From assembly GCF_023701525.1 (NCBI RefSeq), contig NZ_JAMQAW010000032.1, forward strand, positions 146,323 through 210,322: DNA of 64,000 nucleotides, in the 5' to 3' direction. The translations under genes were made by a program, and so were the position numbers. Below the pieces are notes generated by a model, which was given only the letters and a program-made list of their open reading frames with translations, searched no databases and had not been told where the DNA came from. The stretch comes from Streptomyces albipurpureus. Its GTDB lineage: Bacteria > Actinomycetota > Actinomycetes > Streptomycetales > Streptomycetaceae. Below are positions 38,906 through 48,126 of the stretch, piece by piece; position 1 is the stretch's first letter, and the number at the start of each line of letters is the position of its first letter.

Positions 38906-39279
38906 GCGAGATGCACATCGTCCTCGATGAAACCGCGATGATCGCAGCAGGCCAGGGGAACGCCCTCGCCTCCCGCCTGATCCATCGAGCCCACACCGAA
39001 GCGGGCTGGTACCTCTACGCGCCGACCTGTGCGTTGGTCGAAGCGGACCGCGCCCGGCCGGGAACCGCCGAGCATCTGGCCGCCCTGCCGGGTATCACCG
39101 TCCTCGACCTGGAGCTGCCCACCGCCCTGGCCATCGCGCGGGAATCGACCTGGGCCCTGGCACACAGCCGTCATGCTGCTCAGCCCATCCCGGACCGCCC
39201 CGATGGGGCGATCATCGCCACCACCGCATCCGATCGGTGGACACACCAGCCGGTACGTGTCCTCGACCTCAACCCCTGA
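38902..39279 (+). CDS. PIN-like toxin
   Basis: 125 residues, GTG start coupled to the antitoxin. MHIVLDETAMIAAG gives the first acidic residue of a PIN-type fold, CALVEADRARPG the second cluster, and DRPDGAIIATTA the downstream Asp region. PIN toxins are Mg-dependent RNases of VapC type. Similarity is by pattern, and the third acidic residue is not certain. Confidence 0.65.
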   Translation: MSEMHIVLDETAMIAAGQGNALASRLIHRAHTEAGWYLYAPTCALVEADRARPGTAEHLAALPGITVLDLELPTALAIARESTWALAHSRHAAQPIPDRPDGAIIATTASDRWTHQPVRVLDLNP

Positions 39280-39441
39280 CGGTGGGGAAGCTGGAGGTGC
39301 GGGCCGGGCTCCTGGCTGCTCGTCGGTGCGGATGACCTGCGCGGTGCCGTGCGCGCCGATGCCCGATGGACCGATGACGCCCGACTGGCTGAGCCTATGG
39401 GTGGGGCCGCTCGGTAGCGGGCCCACCCACCCAGAGAGGTG

Positions 39442-41247
39442 CTATCCGTGCCAGGAGCGCCAGAGCGCGGCATACGCTCCATCCGCTGCCACCAGTTCGT
39501 CATGGCTGCCCAGCTCGCTGATCCTGCCCTCTTCCACCACCGCGATCACATCCGCGTCATGGGCCGTGTGGAGCCGATGGGCTATCGCCACCACCGTGCG
39601 GCCATCCAGCACCCGGGAGAGTGAGCGCTCCAGATCGCGGGCAGCCCTGGGGTCGAGGAGGGACATCGCCTCGTCCAGGACCAGGGTGTGCGGGTCCGCG
39701 AGCACCAGCCGGGCCAGCGCGATCTGCTGGGCCTGGGCCGGGGTCAGCGCCAGTCTGCCGGAGCCGACCGTGGTGCTGAGTTGTTCATCGAGGCCGCGTG
39801 CCCAACCATCCGCGTCCACTGCGGCGAGCGCCGCCCAGAGCTCCGGATCGGCCGCGTCAGAGCGGGCCAGCAACAGATTGTCCCGGAGCGAGCCAACGAA
39901 CACATGGTGCTCCTGATTCACCAGAGCAACATGCTCACGCACCCGCTCGGCGGGCATCCGGGACAGCTCGGCATCGCCCAGGGAGACCGTCCCCGTGCGC
40001 GGGGCATAGATTCCGGCGAGCAGCCGACCCAACGTCGACTTACCGGCCCCGGACGGACCGACCAGCGCGAGGCGGGTGCCGGGGGCGACTGACAGCGACA
40101 CCTCACGCAGCACATCCACCCCCTCGCGGTAGCCGAAGTGCACCTCATGCGCCTGGATGGCACGGCCGTCGGGGCGGACCCCGCTATCGCCCTCGGGCGG
40201 CTCGATCTCCCGTACGCCGACCAGACGGGCCAGGGACACCTGGGCCACCTGGAGTTCGTCGTACCAGCGCAGTACCAGGGAGACCGGGTCCACCAGCATC
40301 TGCGCCAGCAGCGCGCCCGTGGTCAGCTGCCCGACGGTCAGCCAGCCCTGGAGGGTCAGGGCGCCGCCGAGCAGCAGTACGGACACCAGGACCGTGGTGT
40401 GGGTGAGCGTGATGACGGGGAAGAGCACCGAGCGGAGGTGGAGCGTATAGCGCTCCCAACCGGCCCATTCCCTGATCCGTCGGTCGGAGAGGTCGACTCG
40501 ACCTGCTCCCAGGCGGTGTGCCTCCACGGTTCGGCCGGCGTGAACGGTCTCGGACAGGGCGCCGGTGACCGCTCCGTAGCCCGCGGCCTCCGAGCGATAG
40601 GCGGCGGGGGCCCTGCGGAAGTACCAGCGGCAGGTGACGATCAACAGGGGGGCCGCGACCAGGACCGAAAGGGCCAGCGGCGGCGCGGTGATCGCGAGAC
40701 CGCCGATCAGGACGCCGGCCCACACCGCGCCGATGGCAAGCTGTGGCACGGCCTCCCGCATCGCGTTGGAGAGCCGGTCGATGTCGGTGGTGATGCGGGA
40801 GAGCAGATCGCCGGTTCCGGTTCGCTCCAGCACTCCCGGGGGCAGCCCCACCGACCGGACCAGGAAGTCCTCGCGTAGATCGGCGAGCATCTCCTCGCCG
40901 AGCATCGCCCCCCGCACCTGCATCATCCGGACGAACACCGCCTGGATGATCAGCGCGATCGCGAACAGCACGATGACGCGGTCCAGTTGGAGCTCGCGTG
41001 CGCCATCGGTGAGCCGCTGGACGGCGGAGCCGAGGAGATAGGGGCCCGCCATCGAGGCGATCACGGCGATGGTGTTGAAGAGGACCAGCGTGGTGAAGGC
41101 GCGGCGATGCCGGCGCAGCATCTGCCGGGCGTAGACCCTCACCGTGGTGCTGCCGGCGACCGGCAGTGTGGTGGCCGACTCGGGGGCCGCCGGATCGAAC
41201 TCCGGCGGCGTCGGCCGAAACATCGTCGCTCCCGTCTCTTTGGTCAT
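39442..41247 (-). CDS. ABC exporter half-transporter A (intact Walker A, degenerate signature)
   Basis: 601 residues: six-helix membrane domain, then a nucleotide-binding domain with GPSGAGKSTLGRLLAG (Walker A), VNQEHHVFVGSLRDNLLL (Q-loop region) and TLVLDEAMSLLDP (Walker B with Glu). The signature is LTPAQAQQIALAR instead of LSGGQ. Its ATG overlaps the stop of partner B, so the two form a heterodimer. Exporter of a peptide, lipid or drug; may serve the nearby biosynthetic cluster. Confidence 0.88.
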   Translation of the reverse strand: MTKETGATMFRPTPPEFDPAAPESATTLPVAGSTTVRVYARQMLRRHRRAFTTLVLFNTIAVIASMAGPYLLGSAVQRLTDGARELQLDRVIVLFAIALIIQAVFVRMMQVRGAMLGEEMLADLREDFLVRSVGLPPGVLERTGTGDLLSRITTDIDRLSNAMREAVPQLAIGAVWAGVLIGGLAITAPPLALSVLVAAPLLIVTCRWYFRRAPAAYRSEAAGYGAVTGALSETVHAGRTVEAHRLGAGRVDLSDRRIREWAGWERYTLHLRSVLFPVITLTHTTVLVSVLLLGGALTLQGWLTVGQLTTGALLAQMLVDPVSLVLRWYDELQVAQVSLARLVGVREIEPPEGDSGVRPDGRAIQAHEVHFGYREGVDVLREVSLSVAPGTRLALVGPSGAGKSTLGRLLAGIYAPRTGTVSLGDAELSRMPAERVREHVALVNQEHHVFVGSLRDNLLLARSDAADPELWAALAAVDADGWARGLDEQLSTTVGSGRLALTPAQAQQIALARLVLADPHTLVLDEAMSLLDPRAARDLERSLSRVLDGRTVVAIAHRLHTAHDADVIAVVEEGRISELGSHDELVAADGAYAALWRSWHG

Positions 41248-43172
41248 GCGGATTCCTCGTTCCCCCCGTTGCCGCCGTCGCGGCCGTTCGGTGCCGACTG
41301 CCTGGTGGTGTCCATGGGCCCGTCGGGTCCTCCCGCGCGTTCGACCCGGGGCGCCTTGGCGAAGCCGGCCGTGCCCATCGCGGCCAGCCGCTGCTCGATC
41401 TCGTCCTGTGTCTCGCGGGTGACCACGGCCCGGTAGCGCGGCTCGCCGTGCAGCAGCTCACGATGGGTGCCACGAGCCACCGCCCGTCCCTCATCGACCA
41501 GGACCACCTGGTCCGCGAGGTCCAGCAGCAGCGGTGAGGAGGCGAAGACCACGGTCGTACGGCGGTTGCGTAGGTGTCTGATGCCGGCGGCGACCCGGGA
41601 CTCGGTGTGGGAGTCGACGGCGGATGTCGGCTCGTCCAGGATCAGCACCTCGGGGTCGGCGACCAGGGAGCGGGCCAAGGCGAGCCGCTGGCGCTGACCG
41701 CCGGAGAGGGAGCGACCGCGCTCGGTGATCTGCGACTCCATCGGGTCGTCGCCGCCGTCGGCGTTCGCCTGGGCGAGCGCGGTCAGGGCATCGGCGCACT
41801 GGGCGGCGTCCAACGCGGCGGCTGCGGAGACCTGACCTGACGAGGGAACGTCGAGCAGCTCCCGCAGGGTGCCCGAGAGCAGCACCGGTTCCTTGTCCTG
41901 GACCAGGACGGTCGCGCGGACGTCCATCAGCGGACGCTCATCCAGCGGCACTCCACCGAGTCGGACGGATGCGGCGGGTGCGTCCTGGTGCGTGGGATGG
42001 CCGCCGAGACGTTCGGCGAGCGCGCCGGCGATGTCGGGGTCGCCGCAGACGACGGCGGTCAAGAGCCCCTCGACGGCGAGCAGACCGGTCACCGGGTCAA
42101 AGAGATCACCGGTGAGCTGGTGCTCTGAGGGCGTCGGCCCGGTGGTGCCGTTCGCCGGGGTGTCGCCGACATCGCTCCCACGGTGCAGGGACAGCACCCG
42201 TACGGTCCGCTCGGCGGAGGGCTGTGAGTAGGAGTACGCCATCGCCATCTCCGTGAAGTTCCGCAGCGGATGGGCGGTGAGCAGGATCGCGCTGTACACG
42301 GTGACCAGCTCGCCGATCGCGATGCGCCCGTCGAGCGCCAGCTTCGCCCCGTAGGCGACGACCGTGAGCATCAGAGCTCCGGGCAGCAGGACTTGGATCG
42401 CCGAGATCAGGGCCCACATGCTGGCGCTGCGGACCGAGGCGCCCCGGACGTCCTGGGATGCCTTGCGGTAGCGGCTGAGGAAGAGGTCCTCGCCGCCTAT
42501 GCCCCGCAGCACGCGCAGCCCGGCGACGGTGTCCGCGGCCAGCTCCGTCGCGTATCCCGCCTTGTCCCGCTGGTGGTCGGCACGGCGGGTGGCGATCGGG
42601 AGGAGGGGCAGTACGGCGAGGGCCAGCACCGGCAGTCCGATGGCCACCACGATGCCGAGCGCCGGTTGGTAGAGGATCAGTCCGGCGCCGACCACCACCA
42701 GGGTGATGGCCGCGGCGGCGAACCGGGAGAGTGCTTCGACGAACCAGCCGAGCTTCTCCGCGTCCGCGGTGGAGATGGCGACCACCTCGCCGGCCGCGAC
42801 CCGTCGGGTGAGCAGCGACCCGAGCTCCGCGGTCTTACGGGAGAGCAGTTGCTGAATGCGGGCGGCGGCGGTGGTCCAGTTGGTGATGGTGGCCCGATGG
42901 ACCATGGTGTCGCCCAGCGCGATGATCACACCGAGCAGAAGGATCAGTCCACTGGTGTACGCCAGCCGGCTGCCGGAGCCGTCCACCACGGCCTGGACCG
43001 CGAGGCCCACCCCGAGCGGTAACGCGGCCACGCCCAGCTGATTGACCAACGCCCAGCCGAAACCCTTGAGTTGACCGACCGACTGCTGACGGCCGAGCCA
43101 CCACAGCAAGTGCGTACCGGACCGGACGTCTGGGTCACCTGGGTCGAGATACGGAAGGTCGTGAATTTGCAT
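41244..43172 (-). CDS. ABC exporter half-transporter B (degenerate Walker A, intact signature)
   Basis: 642 residues from ATG at 43172 (open to 43244). Membrane domain of about six helices. The Walker A place reads VVCGDPDIAGALAERLGG, with no GKS/T. The signature RGRSLSGGQRQRLALAR and Walker B VLILDEPTSAVD are intact. Long Ser/Pro-rich insertion before the ATPase core and a Gly/Asn-rich C-terminus. Paired with 39442 it would have one working and one dead ATP site. Confidence 0.88.
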   Translation of the reverse strand: MQIHDLPYLDPGDPDVRSGTHLLWWLGRQQSVGQLKGFGWALVNQLGVAALPLGVGLAVQAVVDGSGSRLAYTSGLILLLGVIIALGDTMVHRATITNWTTAAARIQQLLSRKTAELGSLLTRRVAAGEVVAISTADAEKLGWFVEALSRFAAAAITLVVVGAGLILYQPALGIVVAIGLPVLALAVLPLLPIATRRADHQRDKAGYATELAADTVAGLRVLRGIGGEDLFLSRYRKASQDVRGASVRSASMWALISAIQVLLPGALMLTVVAYGAKLALDGRIAIGELVTVYSAILLTAHPLRNFTEMAMAYSYSQPSAERTVRVLSLHRGSDVGDTPANGTTGPTPSEHQLTGDLFDPVTGLLAVEGLLTAVVCGDPDIAGALAERLGGHPTHQDAPAASVRLGGVPLDERPLMDVRATVLVQDKEPVLLSGTLRELLDVPSSGQVSAAAALDAAQCADALTALAQANADGGDDPMESQITERGRSLSGGQRQRLALARSLVADPEVLILDEPTSAVDSHTESRVAAGIRHLRNRRTTVVFASSPLLLDLADQVVLVDEGRAVARGTHRELLHGEPRYRAVVTRETQDEIEQRLAAMGTAGFAKAPRVERAGGPDGPMDTTRQSAPNGRDGGNGGNEESA

Positions 43173-43275
43173 GACGTCCCAGCAGAAGTCGAGGTTGGCA
43201 CGAAGCGCAAGGCTCGCCTCTTTAGTGCCGAATAGGCAAACCAATTGACCTTATGGCAGGGCAGAACACGCCAGA

Positions 43276-43299
43276 ACCCGGTGCGCGGAAGCACCGGGT
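43276..43299 (-). terminator. Hairpin after GH109 gene
   Basis: 9-base stem ACCCGGTGC/GCACCGGGT with a 6-base loop, downstream of the minus-strand GH109 gene. No clear T-run. Confidence 0.55.
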
Positions 43300-43365
43300 C
43301 CATGGGGCGGTGGGGCCGATACATAGGCGATCTCCGCCCACCCGCGGGGAGCGGGAACGCTCGGC

Positions 43366-44841
43366 CTAGCTCGAAGGTTTGACCGAATCCACACCTGCGC
43401 GGGGCTTCTTCCACTCGCCGCGGGTGAAGTCGGGAATAGGCAGGGGTGCGCCCTTGGCCCGGATTGAGGTATGGCTGAGGGGAACGGGCGCTGTCCAGGT
43501 GGCCGCGTCATACACATCAAAATCGGGTACCAGTCCGAGCCGCATGCATTGGATCAGGCGATAGACCATGAGGTAGTCCATGCCGCCATGGCCGCCCGGT
43601 GGGTTGGAGTGCTCCTTCCAGAGCCAGTGGTCCCAGTCGGCGTACCGTGCGAAGCTGCCCCACTGGTGGTTGGTGTGATCGGGCTCGATGTAGATCCGCG
43701 CGGGGTAGTCCTCGAAGACGCCCTTGGTCCCGCCGAGGCTGTTGATCCGGCTGTAGGGGTGCGGGGTGGAGACATCGTGCTCCAGCCGGATCACCCGGCC
43801 CTTCGCGGTCCGGACCATGCTGATGGTCCGATCGCTGCCGATGTAGCTCTCCTTCCAACTCGGATCGCCAGCCGGCATGTTCGCCTCCCGGTACTCGGCC
43901 AGACCCAGCGCCGGGGTGCCGAAGCTGGAGATGCTCACCACCCGGTCACCCCGGTTGACGTCCAGGTAGTTGGCGACCGGACCGAAGCCGTGGTTGGGGT
44001 AGAGATCGCCGCGCAACCGGGTGTGCCACTGCCGCCGCCAGGGACCCTCGTAGTAGTCGGGATCGAACATCAACTGGCGCAGATCGTGGTTGTACGCACC
44101 GGCCCCATGGAGCAGTTCACCGAACTTGCCCGCATGGGCCATGCGCAGCACCCGCATCTCGTTTCTGCCGTAGACGCAGTTCTCCAGCTGCATGCAGTGG
44201 CGTCGGGTGCGCTCCGAGAGGTCGACGAGCGCCCAGAGCTCGTCGAGGCGCATGGCGATCGGACACTCCACACCGACGTGTTTGCCGTGTAGTAGCGCGG
44301 ACTTCGCCATCTCGAAGTGGGCTTCCCACGGGGTGGCCACATAGACGAGGTCGATATCGCCGCGCCGGCAGAGGTTCTCGTAGTCGTCATCGCCGTTGGC
44401 ATAGAGGGCGGGCGCCGGTTGACCGGCTGCCGTCACCTTGGCGGCGGCGCGCTCTGCCTTGGCCCGCACGGGATCGCAGACCGCCCTCACCTGGACGCCG
44501 GGGAGGGCGAGAAAGAGATCGATCATGCTGCCGCCGCGGTTGCCGAGACCGATGATGCCGACCCGGACCGTGCTGCGGCGCTGGAAGGGCACACCCACCA
44601 TCGTGTGGCCCTGGCGGGCGGGCGCGGGCGACGAGGCCGCTGCCGCGCCTGCTCCATCGGCGGCGGCCGCCGTACCCGTACCGAGCGCGCCGAAGGCGAG
44701 CCCCGCGCCTGCGACCCCGGCCGAGCCCCGCAGGACGGAACGCCTGCTCATCGAACCGTTGTTGTCGCTCTCGCCGGCGAGTGGATCGCTCGGAATGGCG
44801 TGGTCGTCGTCACCGACGGGAAAAGACGCTGCGTCGTTCAT
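43366..44841 (-). CDS. GH109-like secreted oxidoreductase-fold glycosidase
   Basis: 491 residues from ATG at 44841. A twin-arginine signal (SRRSVLRGSAGVAGAGLAFG) is followed by an Ala-rich cleavage region. The mature part is Gfo/Idh/MocA-type: VRVGIIGLGNRGG (NAD-binding), YVATPWEAHFEMAKSAL, KHVGVECPIAM and YNHDLRQLMFDPDYYEGPWR. This matches the family GH109 alpha-N-acetylgalactosaminidases, which use NAD in a redox-assisted hydrolysis. It probably has no direct link to the cluster. Confidence 0.88.
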   Translation of the reverse strand: MNDAASFPVGDDDHAIPSDPLAGESDNNGSMSRRSVLRGSAGVAGAGLAFGALGTGTAAAADGAGAAAASSPAPARQGHTMVGVPFQRRSTVRVGIIGLGNRGGSMIDLFLALPGVQVRAVCDPVRAKAERAAAKVTAAGQPAPALYANGDDDYENLCRRGDIDLVYVATPWEAHFEMAKSALLHGKHVGVECPIAMRLDELWALVDLSERTRRHCMQLENCVYGRNEMRVLRMAHAGKFGELLHGAGAYNHDLRQLMFDPDYYEGPWRRQWHTRLRGDLYPNHGFGPVANYLDVNRGDRVVSISSFGTPALGLAEYREANMPAGDPSWKESYIGSDRTISMVRTAKGRVIRLEHDVSTPHPYSRINSLGGTKGVFEDYPARIYIEPDHTNHQWGSFARYADWDHWLWKEHSNPPGGHGGMDYLMVYRLIQCMRLGLVPDFDVYDAATWTAPVPLSHTSIRAKGAPLPIPDFTRGEWKKPRAGVDSVKPSS

Positions 44842-44998
44842 CGAGCCTCCACGGGAGCTGATGGTGCGCTGCTGGTCATCTCGACCTCGTGAAGGACCCT
44901 GACCGCTGGTACGCGTGGTGCGCAAGAGCACCGTTTGGACTCTTGCGCACCAACCCATGGACTCTTGTGAACGCCTGGAGACGACGCGTTGGTGGGAG

Positions 44999-47197
44999 CT
45001 AGCCCACGGGTGCGACGGCAGCCTTGCGTGCCTCGGGTTCGTCGGAGACCGCGGGCTGCGGAGTCTTCGTGCGGTGCGGGAAGACCGCCCGGTGCAGCTT
45101 GCGCAGCGGAGCCGGGGCCCACCAGCTGGCCGCACCGAGCAGCGCCATCAGCGATGGCACGAGGAGCGCCCGTACCAGGGTGGCGTCGAGCAGTACCGCG
45201 AACGCGGCACCGAGCCCCAACTCCTGGATGAAGACCAGCCGGGACAGCGCCAGCGCACCCACCGGCACACAGAACAAGATGGCGGCCGATGTCACGATGG
45301 AGCCGGTCTGCGAGAGGCCGTGGGCCACCGCGGCCCGATCGTCCATGCCCTGGGCGCGTGCCTCCTTGATCCGACTCAGCAGGAACACGTTGTAGTCAGT
45401 GGAGAGACCGAACGCCAGCGCGAAGACCAGCAGCGGTGTGGTGGCCTCCAGACCGTTCTGGGCGGAGAAGCCGAGGTTGCCGTCCTGGAAGACCCAGACC
45501 AGGAAGCCGAACGCGGCACTCGTCGAGAGCAGGTTCATCACCAGCGCCATCAGGGGCAGCACCACAGCGCCCGAGAAGGCGAACAGCAGCAGCAGGGTGA
45601 CACCGGCCAGAATGGCACCGGCGAGGGGGAGGTTGTCACCGATCGTCGCCCGCTGCGCCAGGAAGTCAGCCGTCACACCGGTGTAGGCGGCGGAGTAGGG
45701 CGCCTTCAGGTCCTCCACGGCCTCAACGGACTTCTGCGCCCGGTCATCCAGCGGGTTCCCCGCCACTACGGCGTCGATCTCCCAATGCCGCCCGTCCAGC
45801 TTGAAGGGCGCGGCCACGGCCTCCACACCGGCGACGGCCTTGATCTGCTCCACGTACTCATTGAGCCGGGACGTGTCGGGGGCGCCGTCCCCCGTGTTGA
45901 GCACGATCTGCAGCGGTGCGGTGCCCGGGTCGTCGTACTCCTTCTCCAGTACCGCGGCCACCTGGCCGGCACTGGTCTCCTTGGGCAGCAGCGCCGGGTC
46001 CACGCCGGTGAATCGCACCCCGGCGAGCGGGGACGCGATCAGCAGCAGAATGGCCGTGGCGACCACCGCGAAGATCGCGGGACGACGCATCACCGCGGAG
46101 GCCATCCGGTGCCAGCGACCCTCGGTGGCCGCCGCCGTACCCGCCGAGCGCTGCCAGCGGCGCGGCGCCAGCGAGTTGATCCGATGGCCGAGGACCGCGA
46201 GCAGAGCCGGCAGTCCCACCAGGGCGAACAGGGCGGCGGACAGCACGGTGATCACACCGGCGAGACCCATGGAACGGAGATACGGATGGGGGAAGGCAGT
46301 GAGCGCGGCCAGTGCCGCGGCCACGGTCAGCGCGCTGAACAGAACGGTTCGGCCCGCGGTGGCAACGGTCTGCCGTACCGCGGCCCCTCGGTCTTGCTGC
46401 GCGGCCAGTTCATCTCGGAAACGCGAGACGATCAGTAGCCCGAAGTCGATGGAGAGTCCGAGCCCCAGGGCGAACGACAGACTCATCGCGCCGGCGGACA
46501 CATTCATGAAGTCCGTGGTCAGACGCAGGCCCGCCATGGTGAGCAGCAGCGAGACAATGCCACCCAGCAGCGGTACGAACGCCGCCACGAGTCCGCGGAA
46601 GACCAGGAAGAGCACCACCAGGATGATCGGCGCGGCGATCATCTCCGCCTGGGTCACATCCTCGTCCGACACCTTGGCCACCTGGACATGGCCGGCGGTG
46701 GAACCACCGAGCCAGGTACGGTCCTTCAGCACCGGGTCGTCCTTGATGGCCCGCTGGAGCTCTTCCTCCGCCTCCACGCTCTCCTGGTACGACATGGTGC
46801 GCACCGCACCGACGACCACGGTGCTGCGCCCGTCCTTGGAGACCAGTGCCGAGCCGGCGTCGGAGGTGTAGTCGATGACGTCCTTGACCTCGGAGCGGGA
46901 GCGCAGCAGCTCGCCCGCGGCCTTTACCGCCGCAGGCGGGGCAGTGTTCGCCTTCAGCGACTCATCGGTGCGCACCAGCAGCAGATAGCCCTGCTGAGGG
47001 TCGACACCGGTCGCCTTGGCGATCGTCTCCCGGGCCACGACATTGCCGCCGCCCGGGTCGTCGTAGTCGGAGAGACCGTTGGAGAGCTTCTCCGACACAC
47101 TGCCGCCATAGGCAGTGGCCAGCACGGTGACCAGAAGCGCCAATAACAGAACGGCGATCCGTCGGCGGTGGAGGGCCGAGCCCAGAGCGGAGAACAT
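44999..47197 (-). CDS. MMPL-family RND exporter
   Basis: 732 residues from ATG at 47197. Two repeats of a periplasmic loop plus helices, with FALGLGLSIDFGLLIVSRFRDE and FALAFGLSTDYNVFLLSRIKEA as the paired TM motifs (Asp-Phe/Asp-Tyr). MMPL proteins export lipids or natural products. It stands next to cluster genes and could provide export or self-resistance. Confidence 0.88.
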   Translation of the reverse strand: MFSALGSALHRRRIAVLLLALLVTVLATAYGGSVSEKLSNGLSDYDDPGGGNVVARETIAKATGVDPQQGYLLLVRTDESLKANTAPPAAVKAAGELLRSRSEVKDVIDYTSDAGSALVSKDGRSTVVVGAVRTMSYQESVEAEEELQRAIKDDPVLKDRTWLGGSTAGHVQVAKVSDEDVTQAEMIAAPIILVVLFLVFRGLVAAFVPLLGGIVSLLLTMAGLRLTTDFMNVSAGAMSLSFALGLGLSIDFGLLIVSRFRDELAAQQDRGAAVRQTVATAGRTVLFSALTVAAALAALTAFPHPYLRSMGLAGVITVLSAALFALVGLPALLAVLGHRINSLAPRRWQRSAGTAAATEGRWHRMASAVMRRPAIFAVVATAILLLIASPLAGVRFTGVDPALLPKETSAGQVAAVLEKEYDDPGTAPLQIVLNTGDGAPDTSRLNEYVEQIKAVAGVEAVAAPFKLDGRHWEIDAVVAGNPLDDRAQKSVEAVEDLKAPYSAAYTGVTADFLAQRATIGDNLPLAGAILAGVTLLLLFAFSGAVVLPLMALVMNLLSTSAAFGFLVWVFQDGNLGFSAQNGLEATTPLLVFALAFGLSTDYNVFLLSRIKEARAQGMDDRAAVAHGLSQTGSIVTSAAILFCVPVGALALSRLVFIQELGLGAAFAVLLDATLVRALLVPSLMALLGAASWWAPAPLRKLHRAVFPHRTKTPQPAVSDEPEARKAAVAPVG

Positions 47198-47577
47198 GGC
47201 TTCCTTCCTTCCATCGAACCGACCGCCGGGTCGGCACGGAGGAGGGGGGTGGGGACGAAGGGGCGCGTGGACGGCTCGCGTCAAACGCCTACCGAAGGGC
47301 AGAGCACGTACGGCCCGCGCAGCGTCCATCGTGGGGCAAGGCTCTGTAATTTCACTGGAGCGTCCGGGGTGACCGTGGGGTGCGGCGCTAAGGAATCGCT
47401 GTAGCCGCCCCTCAGCGGGGCGGCGTCGGCCCGAGTACCCCGGTAGCGTCACTCTCCGCATGCCCTGAACGATCCGTCATGAGCGTCAACTCGGCCGCGA
47501 GAAAGCGCGGTTGCAGCTCCCGCGCGATCCCCCCCCGCCATCCCATGCACCTTCGTCCACATCAGGAAGGACTTCCC
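47198..47577. other. 380-base divergent intergenic region
   Basis: Separates the minus-strand MMPL gene from the plus-strand SRPBCC gene, so it must hold both promoters. I see no repeat, riboswitch or convincing -35/-10 pair in it. Confidence 0.5.
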
Positions 47578-48033
47578 ATGCGCCGTATCTCCTCTGCCGT
47601 GCACATAGCCGCCACCCCCGACCAGGTGTGGGAGGTGCTCACCGACTTCGCGCGATTCCATGAGTGGAATCCCTTTCTGATCGCGGCCGATGGGCGGGCG
47701 GTGCCGGGTACCCAGCTCACCCTGCGGCTGCGGTTGCCCGATGGCGGCCGGGAGATGGAGTTCAAGCCGACCGTGTTGGAGAGCGAGCCGGGTCGGCTGC
47801 TGCGTTGGCGGGGCCGGTTGGGTGTACCGGGGATCTTCGACGGTGTGCACACCTTCGAGCTGCGTGCTCTGCACGGTGGTACCCAGGTCGTCCAGAGCGA
47901 GCGCTTCAGTGGAATTCTGGTGCCGCTGTCCGGTTCGATCATCAACCCCTCGGAGCAGGGCTTCAAGGCCCTCACCGACGCGCTGAAGCACCGGGTGGAG
48001 TCGGTGCATGCTCCCGTCCGGCCGGTGGACTGA
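47578..48033 (+). CDS. SRPBCC (polyketide cyclase/START-like) protein
   Basis: 151 residues, ATG after AGGAAGGACTTCCC. SAVHIAATPDQVWEVLTDFA, FHEWNPFLI and RWRGRLGVPGIFDGVHTFEL are typical of the SRPBCC hydrophobic-pocket fold. It may bind or cyclise a small lipophilic molecule, or be an accessory to the FAD enzyme downstream. Confidence 0.85.
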   Translation: MRRISSAVHIAATPDQVWEVLTDFARFHEWNPFLIAADGRAVPGTQLTLRLRLPDGGREMEFKPTVLESEPGRLLRWRGRLGVPGIFDGVHTFELRALHGGTQVVQSERFSGILVPLSGSIINPSEQGFKALTDALKHRVESVHAPVRPVD

Positions 48034-48126
48034 CCCCAGCGCCCCTCGGTCCGGCTGCAAGGAGAGCTTTAGCCGGCCAGCCGACGATCGAGGGACCATG
48101 ACTCCCGCTGGAGAGGCAGCAAAACG

